Shown here piece after piece: positions 61,701-64,000 of a stretch of 64,000 bases of DNA. Under the pieces are notes generated by a model. That model ran no database searches and had not been told where the DNA came from. It saw only the letters and a list, made by a program, of their open reading frames with translations. Both the position numbers and the translations under genes were made by a program. Source of the stretch: Triops longicaudatus (lineage: Eukaryota > Arthropoda > Branchiopoda > Notostraca > Triopsidae); contig JAGQDJ010000065.1 in NCBI GenBank assembly GCA_022885665.1, positions 186,001 through 250,000 on the forward strand, read 5' to 3'. How positions within the stretch are numbered: the stretch's first letter is position 1; each line of letters begins with the position of its first letter.

Positions 61701-64000
61701 TTGTTTTAGCACACTTCATTTATCGAAAGTCTGAACGTGCTAGTTTCGGAACATTGGCTACTGAATTTTTATTTTTTTAAATCTATTTTTTAAGTTGTCT
61801 TGCAGAGATGTCACAAGGTTAATTACTTGTTTCTGTTGAGACTGTCAAAGCTAATTAACCCACGCGCGCGCAAAAATAGTGAGCAACTTTTCCTGCCGTA
61901 GAATTTTTTGTGTTCTTTTCGACTTCGTTTTGCCTTGGTTTTGTTCTCAAGGTGAGTAATTCGAGGTTCTAGAGGAAGAGAGAACGATTTTAAGCACGGT
62001 TTTTATAACCTAGTTTGCAGAACTTTTATGTGTCTTGGAAACATAGATTGATTCAGAACCAGTTTCTGTTTCATTTGCGCGACAGTTTTTTAAGAGATTG
62101 GAGCCATTGAGTAGGATTTCTCGGAAGTGGGGGCAAACGTCTTGTTATACTTTAACGGAAACAGTAATTACGTAGTTTATAATTATGGTAGTCTATAATT
62201 ACGATGTTCTGCAGTTCATTAAACTTAAAGGTGGAACCAATTGAGCAGGATAAACTTGGTAGCACTGGGTCCAATTGGAAGTTCCGCCCTAATCAGCTTT
62301 GTTCTTCAGATCCATTAAACTCATTACTGAAGAAAAGGTAGTCGGAAAATCCCAATTTTCTGAAGAGAAATATGAAGAAGAAGCCAAATAGACGGGGTTT
62401 GGTTCAGCGTATTTGTTGGGGAAATTGTTGGAAAGATGAAGTTTCCTTGTTTTCTAAAGTCAACACTAGGTAACATTTGGGAAATTTGACACCTACACCT
62501 GACATTTAATGTGAGGCGAAAGCGGCTTTTCCAACAGTAATGGATCCATATTCGTAACAGTACACTTTTCTTGTCCTTTTCTTTTCGCTGGGTGCACTTG
62601 TTTTTGCGTAGGGCTGTAAGTTCTTTATTTTTTAATGGTTTCTATCCTTTTTTGTAAGATCTATTCTCTTAGATTAGTGCGACAGAATATTAGATACTTT
62701 TCGGACCTAAATTTTCCTAAGCGATTAGTTGCGTTTTGCAGGTAGACTATGTACGCAAATAAGTGAAGATTGTGATTATAAAATAAAATAAAGGAAATAA
62801 CCTGGCAGTTACTAGAAGGTAGGAAATGTACTCGTCGCATTGAAAAGCCATGGTTATTGCTTTATGCTGGAGACATGCGTGTCTTCAGCACGAGCTTTAA
62901 CGTATCAAGCAATCTTTGGACGCACGCTAGCACCAGACAGTACTCGTCAATAAATTTGAGCCGAATAACAGGCCGTGTTGCAGTTACACAGGAATCGTGT
63001 ATCAAAGGTAACGCGCCATAGCCACAAACACGTGAAGTACATTGGATGTTTGTGCGAACTGCCTCAGACTCCGCTATTATAAAATATTCAGAGATAGGTT
63101 TGTGGTAGTTTTTATGGGCAATGTACTGCTTATATCTGCTGTTTGGAAACAGCTGTGTTAATTTCTGCTTGAGTTAACCAAACGTAAAAATTTCCGGTGT
63201 AGTTTCCATACTTACTTTCCCATCACGAAAAAAAATTCGGTGGATCTAGGTGACAAAAGGCGCGATAGTTTTTGTTTCTTTTTCGGGGTTTAGCTGCCAG
63301 GTGTTGTTTTTGTGGTTTTATTAATGACACGTGGACAAGTACAGAGCTACCACTGTGATGCGTAACTTTTTTTTTTTAAAGAAACATTTATCGTGCCCCT
63401 CGGACCGTGCTCATTGCAAATGTCCAAATATTCACACCAATTATTATCACCAAGTACACGACGAGGTTGTTTGGTAAAGAATAAACATTCTGGAAAAAGG
63501 GGCTGTGTGATCCATCTGACTTTCACCTACTTTGATTAACCATAATTTGCTATATTTTTCGAAAACGTTACGCAATTCATTATACGGATCTGATAGTTAC
63601 AACTGTGTCATATACCCGAGCAAAATCGGAAACTTCAATACCTGACAAACTGTTTAACTCAGTAATCAAAATAGATAGAAATTTAAAAACAATTTGTAAA
63701 TAAAATAGAAAAAATACAAAGCAAATTTAGAGTAAAGAAAACATCTGATTTGCGGTTTAAATAGTTCGAGACAATTCCAGGTTAGGCATCCTGAAGCCTT
63801 TTTTTTTCACTTTGTCACGTGATTGTCGCTGGAACCCTTTGGTAATAGGAGCTGCCTTGTTCGTACGTGCCACTCGCATTATTATTTCCTATTTGTTCCG
63901 GGAAATATGGTATGCCTCATTAAGAAAAGCTAGCCACGTGCTACAGTACTGATTTCTTGCTGATTGTTTCAAGCGCCAATCCTGGTGTACAGCGGAGTTA
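58707..64000. other. Large intron or non-coding region downstream of the RhoGEF C1 exons
   Basis: I looked for DH or PH signatures in the open frames here and saw none. This should be intron of PDZ-RhoGEF, more than 5.2 kb long and far larger than its other introns. The frames at 60381-60796 and 61088-61345 have no splice or homology support. Confidence 0.4.
61444..61486. repeat. Perfect inverted repeat, 15-bp arms, 13-nt loop
   Basis: The left arm 61444-61458 (ccttttatccagcct) is the exact reverse complement of the right arm 61472-61486. It lies in the presumed RhoGEF intron, with no transposase and no obvious flanking duplication. Such hairpins can be miniature transposon cores or small-RNA precursors, or arise by chance. 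Confidence 0.7.

Noticed and set aside
1..64000. tRNA or rRNA genes
   Set aside because: I looked by eye for B-box-like GGTTCGAATCC motifs with matching acceptor stems and found none; a covariance-model scan would be decisive.

Overview
This is a eukaryotic nuclear window from an animal. Every gene recognised is metazoan and split by GT-AG introns, many of them very short (49-73 bp). The background is AT-rich with long T tracts. Single-copy CAPS, RBM5/10 and PDZ-RhoGEF orthologues, and a CAPS N-terminus beginning [10 protein letters not shown], suggest a protostome invertebrate, probably an arthropod. That placement is inference. I found no transposon, CRISPR array, rRNA or tRNA that I could support.

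Layout. 358-2082 (+): xyloside xylosyltransferase XXYLT1, two exons. 2446-5510 (-): TRMU/MTU1, mitochondrial tRNA 2-thiouridylase, six exons, convergent with XXYLT1. 5511-10005: mostly gene-poor, with two perfect hairpins and a weak minus-strand gene candidate. 10006-25264 (+): CAPS, the dense-core-vesicle priming factor, about 28 coding exons, including two 21-nt microexons and an alternative terminal exon with its own poly(A) signal. 25924-30530 (-): RBM5/RBM10 splicing regulator, 16 coding exons, tail-to-tail with CAPS. 31330-34144 (+): a CANIN-domain protein resembling SLF2/FAM178, divergent from RBM5/10. 34845-37595 (+): equilibrative nucleoside transporter (SLC29/ENT), 11 exons. 38683-38981 (-): an unrecognised small two-exon gene. 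40247-42588 (+): an unrecognised 761-aa protein with a signal peptide contributed by a separate 58-nt exon. 44192-46149 (+): a lower-confidence four-exon 181-aa gene model. 50300-beyond 58706 (+): PDZ-RhoGEF (Drosophila RhoGEF2/human ARHGEF11-12 family) with PDZ, coiled coil, proline-rich, RGS-like and C1 parts. Its DH-PH catalytic exons are not found and presumably lie past the end of the window.

The genes do not form a functional cluster: they cover glycosylation, tRNA modification, exocytosis, splicing, genome maintenance, nucleoside transport and Rho signalling. Exon boundaries were set by hand from splice consensus, reading-phase continuity and remembered family sequence. Phases close exactly for every confident gene. 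The most novel material is the secreted 761-aa protein, the small minus-strand gene and the alternative-splicing architecture of CAPS.
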